Shown here: in pieces, positions 1-9,329 of the stretch | How positions within the stretch are numbered: position 1 is the stretch's first letter | Layout: each line of letters begins with the position of its first letter | NCBI GenBank assembly: GCA_963794745.1 | Contig: CAWCEZ010000011.1 | Coordinates: 558,001-622,000 of the forward strand | Source: Fen-671 sp963794745 | GTDB taxonomy: Bacteria > Actinomycetota > Acidimicrobiia > Acidimicrobiales > Palsa-688 | DNA: 64,000 nt | Direction: 5' to 3' | Made by a program: the position numbers and the translations under genes | Notes under the pieces: model-generated | The model's input: only the letters and a program-made list of their open reading frames with translations | Database searches by the model: none | What the model was told of the DNA's origin: nothing

Positions 1-3000
1 TTACGAGCCAGTAACCGCGCCCGTCCGGGGTTGACGCGATAGCCACTACATTGTCGACGTTTTCGCTGAGCAACGAACCGTGCGACTTGGCGGTCCCAAA
101 GGGGTAAACGCCGCCGTTCTGGCCGACCAAGAAATAGCCGCCGCCACCGGGGCCAGGCGAGATGCCGACGATATCGTCGGTGCTGCTGCCTTGGCTTGCA
201 AGCGAGCCGTGGGACTTGGCGCTGCCGAAGCTGTAAACCTTGCCGTTCCTGGCGGCGATCCAGTACCCAGCACCGCCCGGGGCCGCCGCGATCCCGACGA
301 TGTCATCGACCTGAACGCGTTTGCCTGCGAGCGAACCGCGATTGGTTGTAAGCGAACCGTGGTTGGCGGCGTTGCCGAACTGGTAAATATCGCCGTGCGA
401 GCTGGTCAACCAGTAACCGGCGGACGAAGATCCTTTGGTTTTCACCGTTGTCCTGGCTGCCGTCGTAGTTGTAGTGGGTACCGTCGTTGTCGTGACCGGC
501 TGAGCAGTCGTCGTGGTCGGGACGGTCGTAGTTGTGAGCCCGCTAGTCGAAGTGGTGGCAAGGCTTGTCGTGGTGGGAGCCGGTCCGAGAAGGCCTCCGC
601 CACCGCCTCCGCCCCCACCTCCACCTCCACCTCCACCTCCGCCCCCGCCCCCGCCGGCGGTCGTCGTCGTCGTGGTGCGTACCGTTGTCGTGGTCGTAGC
701 AAGCGTGGTAGTCGGGGCAACGGTGGTCGTTGTCGCCCTAGTCGTGGTTGTTGTCGCCCGAGTCGTGGTCGTAGTTGCAGCAGTGGTCGTGGTGGTCGCA
801 GGCCTCGTGGTGGTCGTGGTCGGAGCCGTCGTTGTCGTGGTGGGGGCTGTCGTGGTCGTGGTCACCGTCGGGTACGTGAAGGTCCCGGTCACCGAGCTCT
901 GCCCGAGACCGCCTTTCGCAGTTATCGCCACCGCGCCGCTGCCCGGGGGCACGAGGACGATTGCCCGGGTCGACGTCTCGGACTGGACGGTCACGGGCGC
1001 ACTGCCAAACAGGAATGTGGCGTTCTCCAGGCCCAGCCCATCGAGCGTTACCGGCTGTCCTTGCGAGCCGCTGTAGGAGCCGAGCACCTCGCTGCACGCC
1101 AGCCCGGTAGCCAGCGGCGAACCCAGGCCCGTCACCAAGTTGTAGCCGGTACCGGTTGGGTATTGACCCGAGTGCGTCTGGGTGTAGTCGTTACTGCTCG
1201 ACGTGGCAGCGAACTGCGAGGCCGAGTAGTTGTAACCGGACTGCACACCGTTGAAGACCCCGGAGTAGCCGCCGTTGTAGAGGGCGTACAGCTCGGCATC
1301 GAAGTTCCCCGTGGAAGAGACGCAGGTCGTGTCCCTGTCGGCGACCAGGGCCGCCCACAGCGGGGTAGCGAGGCTGGTACCGAGCCACGGGCCCCAGCCG
1401 CCGTCGACGTAAAGCTCCACGTCTGCGCCGTCATTGCTCCCCGACTCGGCAGACACATCGGGCGACTCGCGGTACCCGCCACCACCGCTCACCACTGGCT
1501 GGCCTGGCGGGCCGCTCGAAAAGAACTGCGAGATGCCGCCGCCGCTAGCCCCGTCGGACGACGTGGCGCCCGTAGGGACCATGCTCTCGGCGCATGAAAT
1601 GCTGCCCGCGCCGTTGCAATCGTTCCAGGCGAGTTCGGTACCGCCGGCGAGGACGGTCCCCCCGACGGCGGTCACCAGAGGATCAGAAGCTGGGTAGCTG
1701 GGGTCAAGCCCGAGCCCCGACGCCGCGCCGGAGGAGTATTGAAAACACGCCTCGGAACCCTGGTCACCGGTCGCCACAAAAACCGATTGTCCCTGCGACG
1801 CGGCCTCCATGAGGATGCTGTGCATCGAGCTGGCAAACGACGGCGACCCTGACTCTGCGGCGGACTCGCACTCGCCCAGGCTCATGGAGATCACCTTGGC
1901 GGTATTCGCCATCACGATGGCGTTCATCGAGTCGAGGAGCCCGGAGTTGGTGGCCGGGCTCTCGTAGGCGACGATCGAGGCATCCGGCGCCAGTGTGGCC
2001 GTCATCTCGATATCGAGGTCGGCCTCACCGTTGCCAACCGTCCCGGTCCCGGGCCCGCCATCGACGTTGTTCACAGTCACTGGGTTGGAAAGCCCGAAAC
2101 ATGACTCGTACGCCGAGATATCAGTGGAGGAGCTGGCATTTATCTCTGGAAGTGCAATCGTGACCCCAGCTCCGTCCTGGCCGTCTTGTTCCAAGTCGTT
2201 CAGCTGATAGTTCGTCGCGAGCTGGTCCGGCGTGTAGGCCCCGAAGCTGGCAGCTGCCGTCGTCGCCGCTGAGCATGCTGAGGGCGGGCTCGCCGACTGA
2301 GTGGGCTCCCCGGGGCCCCGGGAGCCGCACCGGCCGCAGGTGTCCCAGGTGAGGACGCACCACCTACGTCGTTGAGGGGAGCGGCCGCACCCCCAGGGAC
2401 AGGTCTCGCAGAAAAGTCTTGCGGGGCGTCCAGGGTGTTCAGGCCGACCACGCCGCTCACTTCGCCCGCAGCGAGGTCAGCGGGGAGCAGGGGGGCCCCG
2501 GACGCGACGACTCCGCTCACACCGCCGCTCGTCTCGTAGCGCCCGAACTGGACCCCGAACGCGCTTGCCACAGCACCGGCGGTGCCGGATGCCGTAATAA
2601 CGAAGGGTGACTCGGCCGAGACGGTGAGGCCATCCGAGCGCAACCACGACTCAGCCTCCGCCGCCGCCCCCGACGGCGGCCCGAACTCGGCCACGAATTG
2701 CGGTTCAGTCAGGTACTGGTGGTAAAGAGGCGAAGCAGGCGAGGAGACTGAAGACACGAACTGGGGGAGCTCTGACACGTTTGAAGGGGCCAAGACCAAG
2801 TCCACTTCCAGCGAGGAGGTCGCCGGCTCCGCCCCGAGGTAAGTCGCCGACTGCGGCGCACTTCCGTCGGACAAAGCCGGGGCTCGCACCAGGCGTTCGG
2901 GAGCTATACGCGTTGTTGCACGCGCACCGCGTGTTATTCGCGCATCGTGTGCTTTTCGCGCGCCGTGCAGCGTTTGACCCTGGCCCATCCGGGAAGACGA

Positions 3001-3168
3001 GGCGCTAGCGAGCTCTGTACCCGCGAAACCGGCACCAACCAAAACGGTCACCGCGAGGACAGAAATCGTGGTGAGTACTAGTTGAAGACGGCGCACACGC
3101 CCCGCCGTCAGGCCCTTACCGGGCATCGGGGACTTCTTCCTCTCGAGGGGTGGCTTGTTTGGCGCCAT
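1..3168 (-). CDS. Secreted sedolisin-type (S53) serine-carboxyl peptidase with C-terminal surface repeats; partial, one frameshift
   Basis: The start at 3168 has a purine-rich stretch (AGGGGG) about 7 nt upstream. A basic N-terminus and one hydrophobic segment (about residues 28-50) look like a signal peptide or anchor. A pro-kumamolisin activation domain follows (about residues 90-270), then an Ala/Pro/Gly linker. The catalytic domain lies in the -1 frame from about 2305 onward. It shows GEADLDIE (sedolisin Glu/Asp pair, near 2030), ATGDQGS (oxyanion Asp region) and GTSLATP with the Ser (near 1375). Downstream come an IPT/TIG-like stretch, a Thr-rich linker, about 20 glycines (near 592-655) and at least three GYW...FG repeats, with the reading frame open to base 1. 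The family consists of pepstatin-insensitive acid proteases processed outside the cell; activity here is inferred. The break at about 2308 separates the pro-domain from the protease. Confidence 0.85.
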
Positions 3169-3437
3169 TCTCGCACCCCCTAGGTCAGCCTTGCAAAAAC
3201 ACGCTTTTTCACCACATAGGCGGTGCCGCTACTGGAAAAATGGTGATAAAACGCCCTTTTGCAGTGGTGCCAGGAGCACGCACGGTGCTAAACGAGCTTC
3301 TCCGATTGTCGCGTTGCGGGTCGCCATATCGCCCACCTCGCCCGCAACCGCTCCCCGCGGCTAAGCGAACGCAATTCTGCGGCTAGCGGCTGGCTCGCCC
3401 GGATCTCCTCGCCGACGAACCGCGGCCCCCGAGCGGG
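3169..3437. other. Intergenic region between the peptidase start and korB end
   Basis: About 270 nt without a credible gene. It must hold the promoter for the minus-strand peptidase. The stretch near 3190-3260 is relatively AT-rich. I could not assign convincing -35/-10 boxes or a clear terminator for korB. Confidence 0.4.
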
Positions 3438-4460
3438 TTACTCGACGGTCCAGGTCGTCCCAGAATGCAACAGGTTCGTCAGGTCTCCGGGCCCTTTACG
3501 GGCTGCAGCAGCCACCAACTGGTCCTGCACGAGCGAACCGTAGTCTGGCCGCTCGACGGCCCTGAAGACCCCGACCGGGGTCGGTGAATATGGGCCGTTC
3601 GCAAGGCGAGAAAGCGCAAATGCCAGGCTCGGGTCGGGACGTGATTCGTCGTGGACAAGCAGTCGATCTTCGCCGACCTCTGACACCTCGACTATCACCG
3701 CGCTCCCGTTGTGATCGATGATCACACCCTTTTCTCCGTCCGGGCCGAAACGCACCGGTTTCCCATGCTCCAGTGGCACGAGCATCGTGGGCCGGTTGTC
3801 CTTGGCCAGGATCGTCTCGAAGGCCCCGTCGTTGAAAACGTTGCAGTTCTGGTATACCTCGACAAATGAAGCACCCTTGTGCGCGTAGGCCCGGCGGAAA
3901 ATCTCGGTCATGTGCTTGCGGTCCATGTCGTGGGTGCGGGCCACGAAAGACGCTTCGGCACCTAGTGCCAGCGAGACGGGGTTGTAGGGGTGGTCGAGGG
4001 ACCCAAAAGGCGTTGATTTCGTTACCTTCCCAGATTCAGACGTCGGAGAGTACTGGCCCTTCGTCAGCCCGTAAATCTGGTTGTTGAACAAGATGATGGT
4101 GAAATCGACGTTGCGGCGCAGGGCGTGCAATAGATGGTTGCCGCCTATCGAAAGAGCGTCGCCATCGCCGGTTATCACCCAAACATGGAGATCCGGGCGG
4201 GCAACCGCCAAACCGGTGGCGAGCGCCGGGGCGCGGCCATGTATCGAGTGGATGCCGTACGTGTTCATGTAATAGGGGAAACGGCTGGAGCAGCCGATCC
4301 CCGATACAAAAACAGTGTCCTCACGTTTGGCACCCAGATCGGGCATCATCAGCTGCACTGCAGTCAAGATCGAATAGTCGCCGCAGCCGGGGCACCAACG
4401 CACTTCCTGGTCGCTAGACCAGTCTTTTCTGGTGGTTACGGGGACTTCCAGGTCTGTCAT
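3438..4460 (-). CDS. korB: 2-oxoglutarate (2-oxoacid):ferredoxin oxidoreductase, beta subunit
   Basis: 340 residues, the usual length for KorB. This subunit binds thiamine diphosphate and the 4Fe-4S cluster and, with KorA, oxidatively decarboxylates 2-oxoglutarate to succinyl-CoA, reducing ferredoxin. Visible features are the WCPGCGDY cysteine motif near residue 23, a further Cys in SGIGCSSR, and the ThDP/Mg segment GDGDALSIGGNH followed by NNQIYGLTKGQ. The ATG at 4460 overlaps the korA stop as ATGA, so the two are translationally coupled. The frame is intact, unlike korA. Substrate preference (2-oxoglutarate versus another 2-oxoacid) is inferred from similarity to actinobacterial KorB and not proved. 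Confidence 0.92.
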   Translation of the reverse strand: MTDLEVPVTTRKDWSSDQEVRWCPGCGDYSILTAVQLMMPDLGAKREDTVFVSGIGCSSRFPYYMNTYGIHSIHGRAPALATGLAVARPDLHVWVITGDGDALSIGGNHLLHALRRNVDFTIILFNNQIYGLTKGQYSPTSESGKVTKSTPFGSLDHPYNPVSLALGAEASFVARTHDMDRKHMTEIFRRAYAHKGASFVEVYQNCNVFNDGAFETILAKDNRPTMLVPLEHGKPVRFGPDGEKGVIIDHNGSAVIVEVSEVGEDRLLVHDESRPDPSLAFALSRLANGPYSPTPVGVFRAVERPDYGSLVQDQLVAAAARKGPGDLTNLLHSGTTWTVE

Positions 4461-6397
4461 AGTTCCTCCTCGGCAGCCCGCGCGGCGCCGTTGCCATTGC
4501 GGCTTCCCAGGGCGTCCAGATGCGTGACAATTGCCGCCTGGACGTCTATCCGCCGGAACGGTAAGCCGTCAACCTTGTTGAGGCCCACTGCGTCGACGAG
4601 GAACTCGAGCGCGAACGAGTTTCCTCAACTGGCCGAGGTTTACCTCGGGGACAAGGACACGCTTGTAAGCCTTGAGTATTTCGCCCAGGTTGCGCGGGAA
4701 AGGGTTCAGGTAACGAAGGTGAGCGCTTGCCACCCGCTGGCCCGTCGATCGCACCGCGAGCGACGCGGCCTGAATAGCGCCGTAGGTGGAGCCCCAACCG
4801 AGCACGAGTAGGTCTGCACCGCCGAGACCGTCAGGGTCGTCGAGCTCGACGAGCGGGACGTCATTCGCGATACCGGCAACCTTCTGGGCTCGCAGCCGGA
4901 CCATCAGCTCGTGGTTGACCGGGTCGTAGGAGACATTGCCGGTACCGTCTGCCTTTTCGAGGCCACCGATGCGGTGCATCAGGCCCGGGGTACCCGGGAG
5001 CGCCCAAGGTCTCGCCAGCGTCTCGGGGTCGCGGAGGTACGGCCAGAAGGCCTCCGAGCCATCGGGCATGACCTTGTTGGGCTCGGTGGCGAACTCGAAG
5101 TCAGCTGAGATGTCGGGCAAATCCTCGACGAGCGGGATCAGCCAAGGCTCCGCCCCGTTGGCGAGGTACCCATCGGAGAGCAGTATCACCGGGGTGCGGT
5201 ACTTGAGGGCGATCCGGGCTGCTTCGATGGCCATGTAAAAACAGTCGCCGGGCGTGCACGGGGCCAGCACGGGCAGGGGGGCCTCGCCGTGGCGGCCATA
5301 AATGGCGTGCATCAAGTCCGCTTGCTCGGTCTTTGTCGGCAAGCCAGTGGAGGCCCGCCGCGCTGGATATCGATCACGAGCAACGGCAGTTCGAGCGAGA
5401 TCGCCAAACCTATCGTTTCCGACTTGAGGTCCAGCCCGGGACCGCTCGTCGTAGTCACCCCGAGCGATCCTGCGTAGGCGGCACCGAGGGCCGCGCTCAC
5501 GCCCGCTATTTCGTCTTCGGCCTGGAACGTGCGAACGCCGAAGTTCTTGTGCTTGGAAAGCTCGTGGAGGACGTCAGAGGCGGGAGTGATCGGGTAACTA
5601 CCGAGGAAAACAGGGACTTTTGCGAGGTGGCCTGCAGCAACGAGGCCCCACGCAAGAGCGGTGTTGCCTGAAATGTTGGTGTAGGTACCGGCCGGAAGGT
5701 GAGCCGGCTTTATTTCATAGGAGGACTCGAAGACCTCCGCGGTCTCGCCGAAGTTCCAGCCGGCCTTGAACGCCAGTGTGTTGGCCTCACGGACCATGTC
5801 GTTAGAGGCGAAGCGCTTTGTCACCCATTCGATCGTCGGCTCGGGTGGGCGGCTGTACATCCAGCTGACGAGGCCGAGCGCGAAGAAGTTTTTTGAGCGT
5901 TCGGCGTCGCGTGCCTTCGTGCCGCTTGGCTTTACCGCCTCCAGGGTGAGCGAGGTCATCGGCACCTCGTACACCGTGAACGCGTCGAGGCTTCCGTCTG
6001 CTCTGGGGTCGGCTGCATAACCGGCCTTTTGCAACGACCGCTCGTCGAAAGCGTCGCTGTTGAGAATTATGGCTGCGCCCGCCTCGAGGTCAGACAGATG
6101 GGCCTTGAGTGCCGCCGGGTTCATGGCGACGAGCACGTCGGGATGGTCACCGGGAGTGAAGATGTCATGGTCCGAAATATGGACCTGGAACGCAGAAACT
6201 CCGGCCACCGTGCCCGCTGGCGCCCGTATCTCCGCGGGAAAGTCCGGCAGGGTCGACAGGTCGTTGCCGAAAATGGCCGAGCTCGTCGTGAAACGGTCCC
6301 CTGTCAGCTGCATTCCGTCACCGGAGTCCCCGGCGAACCGGATGACCACGCGGTCCAGAGTCTTCAACTTGTGCCCGCTGGTAACTGTGTCAGTCAA
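4457..6397 (-). CDS. korA: 2-oxoglutarate (2-oxoacid):ferredoxin oxidoreductase, fused gamma-alpha subunit; two compensating frameshifts
   Basis: About 646 residues if repaired, the normal KorA size. The N-terminal gamma-type domain begins with RFAGDSGDGMQLTGDRF. The alpha (pyrimidine-binding) domain contains YPITPASDVLHEL and TTTSGPGLDLK. Near 5335 the frame is lost at DIQRGGP: the family sequence PSTGLPTKTEQ continues in another frame down to about 4618. There RKLVRA returns to the first frame as EFLVDAVGLNK and ends at the expected stop, overlapping korB. The first event looks like a 1-nt deletion and the second a 1-nt insertion, so overall length is preserved. The start appears to be TTG at 6397 with a GGGGG stretch about 9 nt upstream. 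As written, the product would be truncated. Confidence 0.88.
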
Positions 6398-6503
6398 AGC
6401 TGTGCCCCCAAGGTGTGCCTATGCGCCTTGTCAGCTTATCGGGTGGCTTTCCCCGCGCCAGGGCAAAGCGCCGAGGCCCGGGGCTCGAGCGGCGCCGAGT
6501 GGT

Positions 6504-7553
6504 TCAGGCGACCGTAATGGCTGGGTCGGCGTAGACGTCCTGCACCGCGTTGATCAGCGCTATGCCCTCGTTCATAGGACGCTGGAAAGCCTTGCGGCCC
6601 ATGATCAGGCCGGCCCCCCCGGCTCGCTTATTGATGACGGCCGTACGGACCGCGTCGGCCATGTCCTCAGCACCCGCGGAGGCGCCGCCGCTGTTGATCA
6701 GCGGTATGCGGCCCATGTAGGTGTTCACGAGCTGCCAGCGAGTGAGGTCGATCGGGTTGTCCGTGGTGTACTCGCTGTAGACGAGCTTTGAGGTCACACC
6801 GAAGCCGATGGCGTTGTAACCGCCATTGTTCTCGGGCAACTTCTGCTTGATGATGTCCGCATGGATGGTGACGCCCAGATGGTTGGCCTGACCCGTGAGG
6901 TCGGCCGAAACCTCGTAGTTGACGCCGTCTTTCTTGAAAGCACTGTTGCGGACGTAGCACCACAGGACGGTGAACATACCGAGAGAATGCGCCTCCTCGA
7001 AGGCCTCCGAGACCTCCTGCATCTCATGGCGGGACTCTTCTGAGCCCCAGTACACCGTCGCACCTACCCCGACTGCACCGAGCTCGAAAGCCTGCTGGAC
7101 GGAGCCGAACATGACCTGGTCGTAAATGTTGGGATAGCTGAGCAGTTCGTTGTGGTTGAGCTTTGCGATGAAGGGGATCTTGTGCGCATACCGGCGGGCC
7201 ACAATGCCGAGCACTCCCAGAGTTGACGCGACCGCGTTGCAACCCGAATCGATCGCCAGTTCGACGATGTTCTTCGGGTCGAAGTAGATCGGGTTCGGTG
7301 AGAAGCTGGCCGCCGCCGAATGCTCAATGCCCTGGTCGACGGGCAGTATCGAGATGTAGCCGGTGCCCCCAAGGTGCCCGGTATTGAGCAGCAGGCCGAG
7401 GTTGCGCAGCACAGGGACGGACCTGTCGCTCCATGAGTACACCCTGTCCACGAAGTCCGGCCCCGGCAGGATCAGGTCATCTCGGCTGATGCCCTTGCAC
7501 TCATGTGTCAGAAGGGCTTCGGCGTCGTCGCCAAGCAGTTGGTGAAGGTCCAT
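6504..7553 (-). CDS. fbaB: Class I fructose-bisphosphate aldolase (DhnA/FbaB type)
   Basis: 349 residues. The family cleaves fructose 1,6-bisphosphate to dihydroxyacetone phosphate and glyceraldehyde 3-phosphate through a Schiff-base lysine. Recognisable blocks are DQGIEHS near residue 93, FIAKLNHNELLSYPN (a candidate region for the DhnA-type lysine chemistry), GVGATVYWGS, INSGGAS and GLIMGRKAFQRP (C-terminal phosphate-binding region). AGGAGCG lies about 7 nt upstream of the ATG. It sits downstream of korA on the same strand, separated by about 100 nt, so a shared transcript is possible but unproved. It is an archaeal/bacterial-type class I enzyme, not the metal-dependent class II type. Confidence 0.9.
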   Translation of the reverse strand: MDLHQLLGDDAEALLTHECKGISRDDLILPGPDFVDRVYSWSDRSVPVLRNLGLLLNTGHLGGTGYISILPVDQGIEHSAAASFSPNPIYFDPKNIVELAIDSGCNAVASTLGVLGIVARRYAHKIPFIAKLNHNELLSYPNIYDQVMFGSVQQAFELGAVGVGATVYWGSEESRHEMQEVSEAFEEAHSLGMFTVLWCYVRNSAFKKDGVNYEVSADLTGQANHLGVTIHADIIKQKLPENNGGYNAIGFGVTSKLVYSEYTTDNPIDLTRWQLVNTYMGRIPLINSGGASAGAEDMADAVRTAVINKRAGGAGLIMGRKAFQRPMNEGIALINAVQDVYADPAITVA

Positions 7554-7771
7554 CGGGGATCGCTCCTAACTCAGTGGTCCAGGTCTTCGTGGCGTAAGCC
7601 CGGGCAGGCAACGTTCCAGGTGAGGGACGCAAGAACGCAATGGCCCGGCCTCGTTCGCACCCTTAGCTTAGTGCCCCAGGTTACCTCGTTGCCACGGTCG
7701 AAAGTCCCTGCCTGAGGTGCCCACCACGGCCTTACGCCCGGCTATGGCTCCCCGCGGCGGTGAGGTTACGG

Positions 7772-7777
7772 TATCCT
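7772..7777 (+). promoter_or_regulatory. Candidate -10 element for a leaderless HAD phosphatase transcript
   Basis: TATCCT ends 7 nt before the GTG at 7785 and no Shine-Dalgarno sequence precedes that codon. This arrangement resembles the leaderless arginine promoters elsewhere in the window. Confidence 0.35.
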
Positions 7778-7784
7778 CAGCCAG

Positions 7785-8637
7785 GTGGTCAACGCCGAGG
7801 GGGGTGCAGGGTCAGCCGCGGGCCTTCCTCCCGTCCGGCTGGTAGCAACGGACCTCGACGGCACCCTCTTGCGCCCCGACGGTACTGTCAGCGAACGCAC
7901 GATCTGCGCGGTACGGGCGGCGCGTGATGCCGGGCTGCACGTCATCCCGATCACCGGTAGGCCCCCCAGGATCACTTGGGAGGTCGCGCGTGGAAGCGGG
8001 GCTCGGGCCGCTCGGGGTCTGCTCGAACGGGGCCGCTGTTGTCGACATCTCGTTGATGGAGATCATCGAGATCGAAACGATCGGGGCTGAGGTGGCAACT
8101 GGTCTGGTGACGATGCTGCGCGAGCTCTTCCCGGGAGCGGTCTTCGCCGTTGAAGAAATGGACAGTTTTACTCACGAAGCCGGGTTCGTCGACCCCTCGT
8201 GGGGTTGGGATGATCGCACCGAGACCGTCGACGACATAGCCCAAGCCGTTGGCTCAGCTTGCATAAAGCTCATAATGCGCCGGCCCGGCTGGCCCGCTGG
8301 TGAACTGCTTGCCGAGCTGAAGGAGCAGGTTGCCGATAAGGGCCACGTGACCTCGTCGGGGCTGGACTGGGTGGAGATCGCCGGCCCCGGCATTTCGAAG
8401 GCCTACGCAGCCGAGCGTGTGTGCAATCGACTGGGTGTAGCGGTAGGAGAGGTCCTTGCAATCGGGGACAACCACAATGACCTGACGGTGTTGGCATGGG
8501 CAGGGCGGGCGGCGGCTCCCGCAAACGCGATCGATGAAGTCCTGGCGACAGTCCAAACGGTGTTGCCCCCCAATGCAGAAGACGGAGTGGCCCAGCTTTT
8601 GGAGGAGCTCGCCCGCAGCAACGGACGCTATAGCTAA
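7785..8637 (+). CDS. HAD-superfamily (Cof-type) phosphatase; one frameshift
   Basis: About 283 residues after repair, normal for Cof-type HAD hydrolases, which dephosphorylate sugar phosphates or flavin/PLP-type substrates. Motif I is VATDLDGTLLRPDG near residue 21 and motif II lies in VIPITGRPP. After WEVAR the reading frame must shift by one base near 7990 to recover EAGLGPLGVCSNGA. The C-terminal frame then carries the cap domain, KAYAAERVCNRLGV and motif IV, AIGDNHNDLTVL. The extra base is probably one G in cgcgtggaag. Start GTG at 7785 is chosen because the -10-like element is only 7 nt upstream. The substrate cannot be told from sequence. Confidence 0.8.
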
Positions 8638-8741
8638 CCCGCGCTTTGCGTACGCCGTAGCGCGCCATGCGCGAAAACGACGATTATTCGCGTGCAATAT
8701 TGCGACATATTTTTACGACCACGAGTTTGTATATGACAGCG

Positions 8742-9101
8742 TCATCCGACCGACGTGAGGTGGTCGACAATGGCTGCCAGAGCAGCGCCCGCCCCCGCCA
8801 GTGCTAAACAGACGCTCTCTTTATGGCTCAGAGCCAAGACTTTGTCAGCAACGACTTCTGTGCGGCTCTGGGTGCTGCCCGCGACCCTGAAGAACCGCCG
8901 CCTGACGCGCCCGATAGCCAATACCTCTTGTCCTGCGGGCCAATCGGGTACGTGCTCCGGGGTGTCGAACAACGCCACTGGGACCGTGTCGGTGGACTGG
9001 TCGGCACGCGGCACCATCAGGTCGAAGCTGGCCAGGGAGAGACCGCTGGGCAAGCTCCTCACCTGCATGGGTTTTGCCAGGCTCCCTATTACAACCACCA
9101 T
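8742..9101 (-). CDS. Single-stranded DNA-binding protein-like OB-fold protein
   Basis: About 119 residues from the ATG at 9101; a longer upstream extension is open but lacks family sequence. The N-terminus VVVIGSLAKPMQVRSLPSGLSLASFDLMVPR matches the SSB pattern of strand 1 followed by R-x-LPSG-x-x-x-x-x-F, and the body carries basic residues. GGGAGCG about 12 nt upstream is a weak ribosome site. There is no long acidic C-terminal tail of the DDDIPF type, so this is probably a short paralogue and not the replication SSB. It stands alone between the convergent HAD gene and the TPR protein. Function as a ssDNA binder is inferred from the fold pattern only. Confidence 0.65.
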   Translation of the reverse strand: MVVVIGSLAKPMQVRSLPSGLSLASFDLMVPRADQSTDTVPVALFDTPEHVPDWPAGQEVLAIGRVRRRFFRVAGSTQSRTEVVADKVLALSHKESVCLALAGAGAALAAIVDHLTSVG

Positions 9102-9329
9102 GTTCAGCACGGTCGCTCCCGTTGTTATATGTGCCGGTACGACCGGCGACGGATCACGGGCGCCGAGGCGCCGAGTGCCCACCAGAACGCGTCGATAACA
9201 ACGACGAAGCTGCGACAACACTTTGCCCTAAAGGCAACGCCCTTTAGTGCCCAGCTTGAGCCTCATGGCCGACCACGGGAGGTGGTTTCGGCGAAGCATA
9301 CCAAAGGGCCAGGACCGCTACGAGGTCAC

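Noticed and set aside
592..658. CRISPR or microsatellite array
   Set aside because: The repeated GGN triplets are in frame and encode polyglycine in the peptidase; no repeat-spacer structure exists.
80..1597. 505-codon plus-strand ORF
   Set aside because: It is antisense to the sedolisin catalytic domain and the Thr/Gly-rich linker; Arg/Gly/Cys-rich text with no family pattern. The minus strand carries real motifs.
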